From Methanothrix sp. (lineage in GTDB: Archaea; Halobacteriota; Methanosarcinia; Methanotrichales; Methanotrichaceae), in the NCBI GenBank assembly GCA_011391755.1, contig JAABPZ010000123.1:1-5174 (forward strand): a stretch of 5,174 nucleotides of DNA. The letters are read 5' to 3'. The number at the start of each line of letters is the position of its first letter. Position 1 is the stretch's first letter. A program made the translations under genes and the position numbers. This document shows, in pieces, positions 4,936 to 5,174 of this stretch. A model generated the notes under the pieces. The model was not told the origin of the DNA. It did not search any database and saw only the letters and a list, made by a program, of their open reading frames with translations.

Positions 4936-5174
4936 ATGTCCCGCCCAGAAGAGATTCATATTAAACATCATATGAGCACAGATTTGCTCAATAAACGGAT
5001 AAAAACTCTTGAGAATAGTACAAAGATCTTAAGAAGATTGTATTTCATCAAATATCGTTATGATGGGAAGACAATATCCGAATCGGCTAAGCTAATCGGA
5101 ATAACAAAACGTGTAGGATATATTTGGCAAGATAGATGGAATGAAAATGGCTATGAAGGCTTGATTCCCAAATA
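4936..5174 (+). CDS. IS630-like transposase, N-terminal helix-turn-helix (cut by window edge)
   Basis: A partial protein: 79 codons from ATG at 4936 to the right edge. Residues 34-79 (from RLYFIKYRYDGKTI) form a helix-turn-helix of the kind at the N-terminus of IS630/Tc1-mariner-type transposases. SESAKLIGITKRVGYIWQ holds the two DNA-binding helices, and RWNENGYEGLIPK matches the typical RWNE-x-G-x-x-GL linker that precedes the catalytic part. The DDE catalytic domain lies beyond the window, so it is not known whether the gene is whole. Some archaeal proteins carry this domain alone, so a stand-alone regulator is possible. It is the only plus-strand gene and is visibly richer in A+T than its neighbours, consistent with a mobile origin. 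An internal ATG at 4972 is an alternative start. Confidence 0.75.
   Translation, partial: MSRPEEIHIKHHMSTDLLNKRIKTLENSTKILRRLYFIKYRYDGKTISESAKLIGITKRVGYIWQDRWNENGYEGLIPK

Overview
The window looks like a chromosomal piece of a methanogenic archaeon, most likely a Methanothrix (Methanosaeta)-type member of the Methanosarcinales. This is inference. It rests on a DUF1616-type membrane protein with an Asn-glycosylated exterior, several small secreted proteins rich in N-X-S/T sequons, archaeal TATA-like promoters and GGAG/GAGG ribosome sites. No rRNA, tRNA or CRISPR is present.

All genes except the last lie on the minus strand, so they read from right to left. From the right: a divergent, AT-rich partial ORF (4936-5174, +) encodes the N-terminal helix-turn-helix of an IS630-like transposase. 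Back to back with it is a tandem array of three paralogous secreted proteins (4319-4861, 3700-4248, 3130-3609). Each has a shared N-terminal core (FQSV, NGS, LWxWG, DGN, LNxT/S) followed by a variable number of short Tyr-rich D-P-x-T-G repeats (about 5, 6 and 3). The second and third paralogs carry the same promoter element at exactly the same distance from the ATG. The first, next to the transposase ORF, has lost that promoter and has no normal start codon in front of its signal peptide.

A small secreted protein of unknown function (2675-3094) follows the third paralog after 35 bases and may be co-transcribed with it. After a probable terminator (about 2642-2675) a second cluster starts from its own promoter. 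It comprises a secreted chagasin-like cysteine protease inhibitor (2144-2536), exonuclease III/AP endonuclease (1353-2138, only 5 bases later) and a large DUF1616 membrane protein with a glycosylated Ser/Thr/Asn-rich stalk (1-1313). The last gene is cut by the left edge; it is easily missed because no stop codon falls inside the window.

The most notable item is the DPxTG-repeat family. It is an undescribed-looking, duplicating, probably surface-exposed archaeal protein system with conserved glycosylation sites, and one member has been damaged or remodelled at its 5' end beside a mobile-element gene. The genes have no obvious shared pathway beyond a cell-envelope theme; the DNA-repair gene is the exception.
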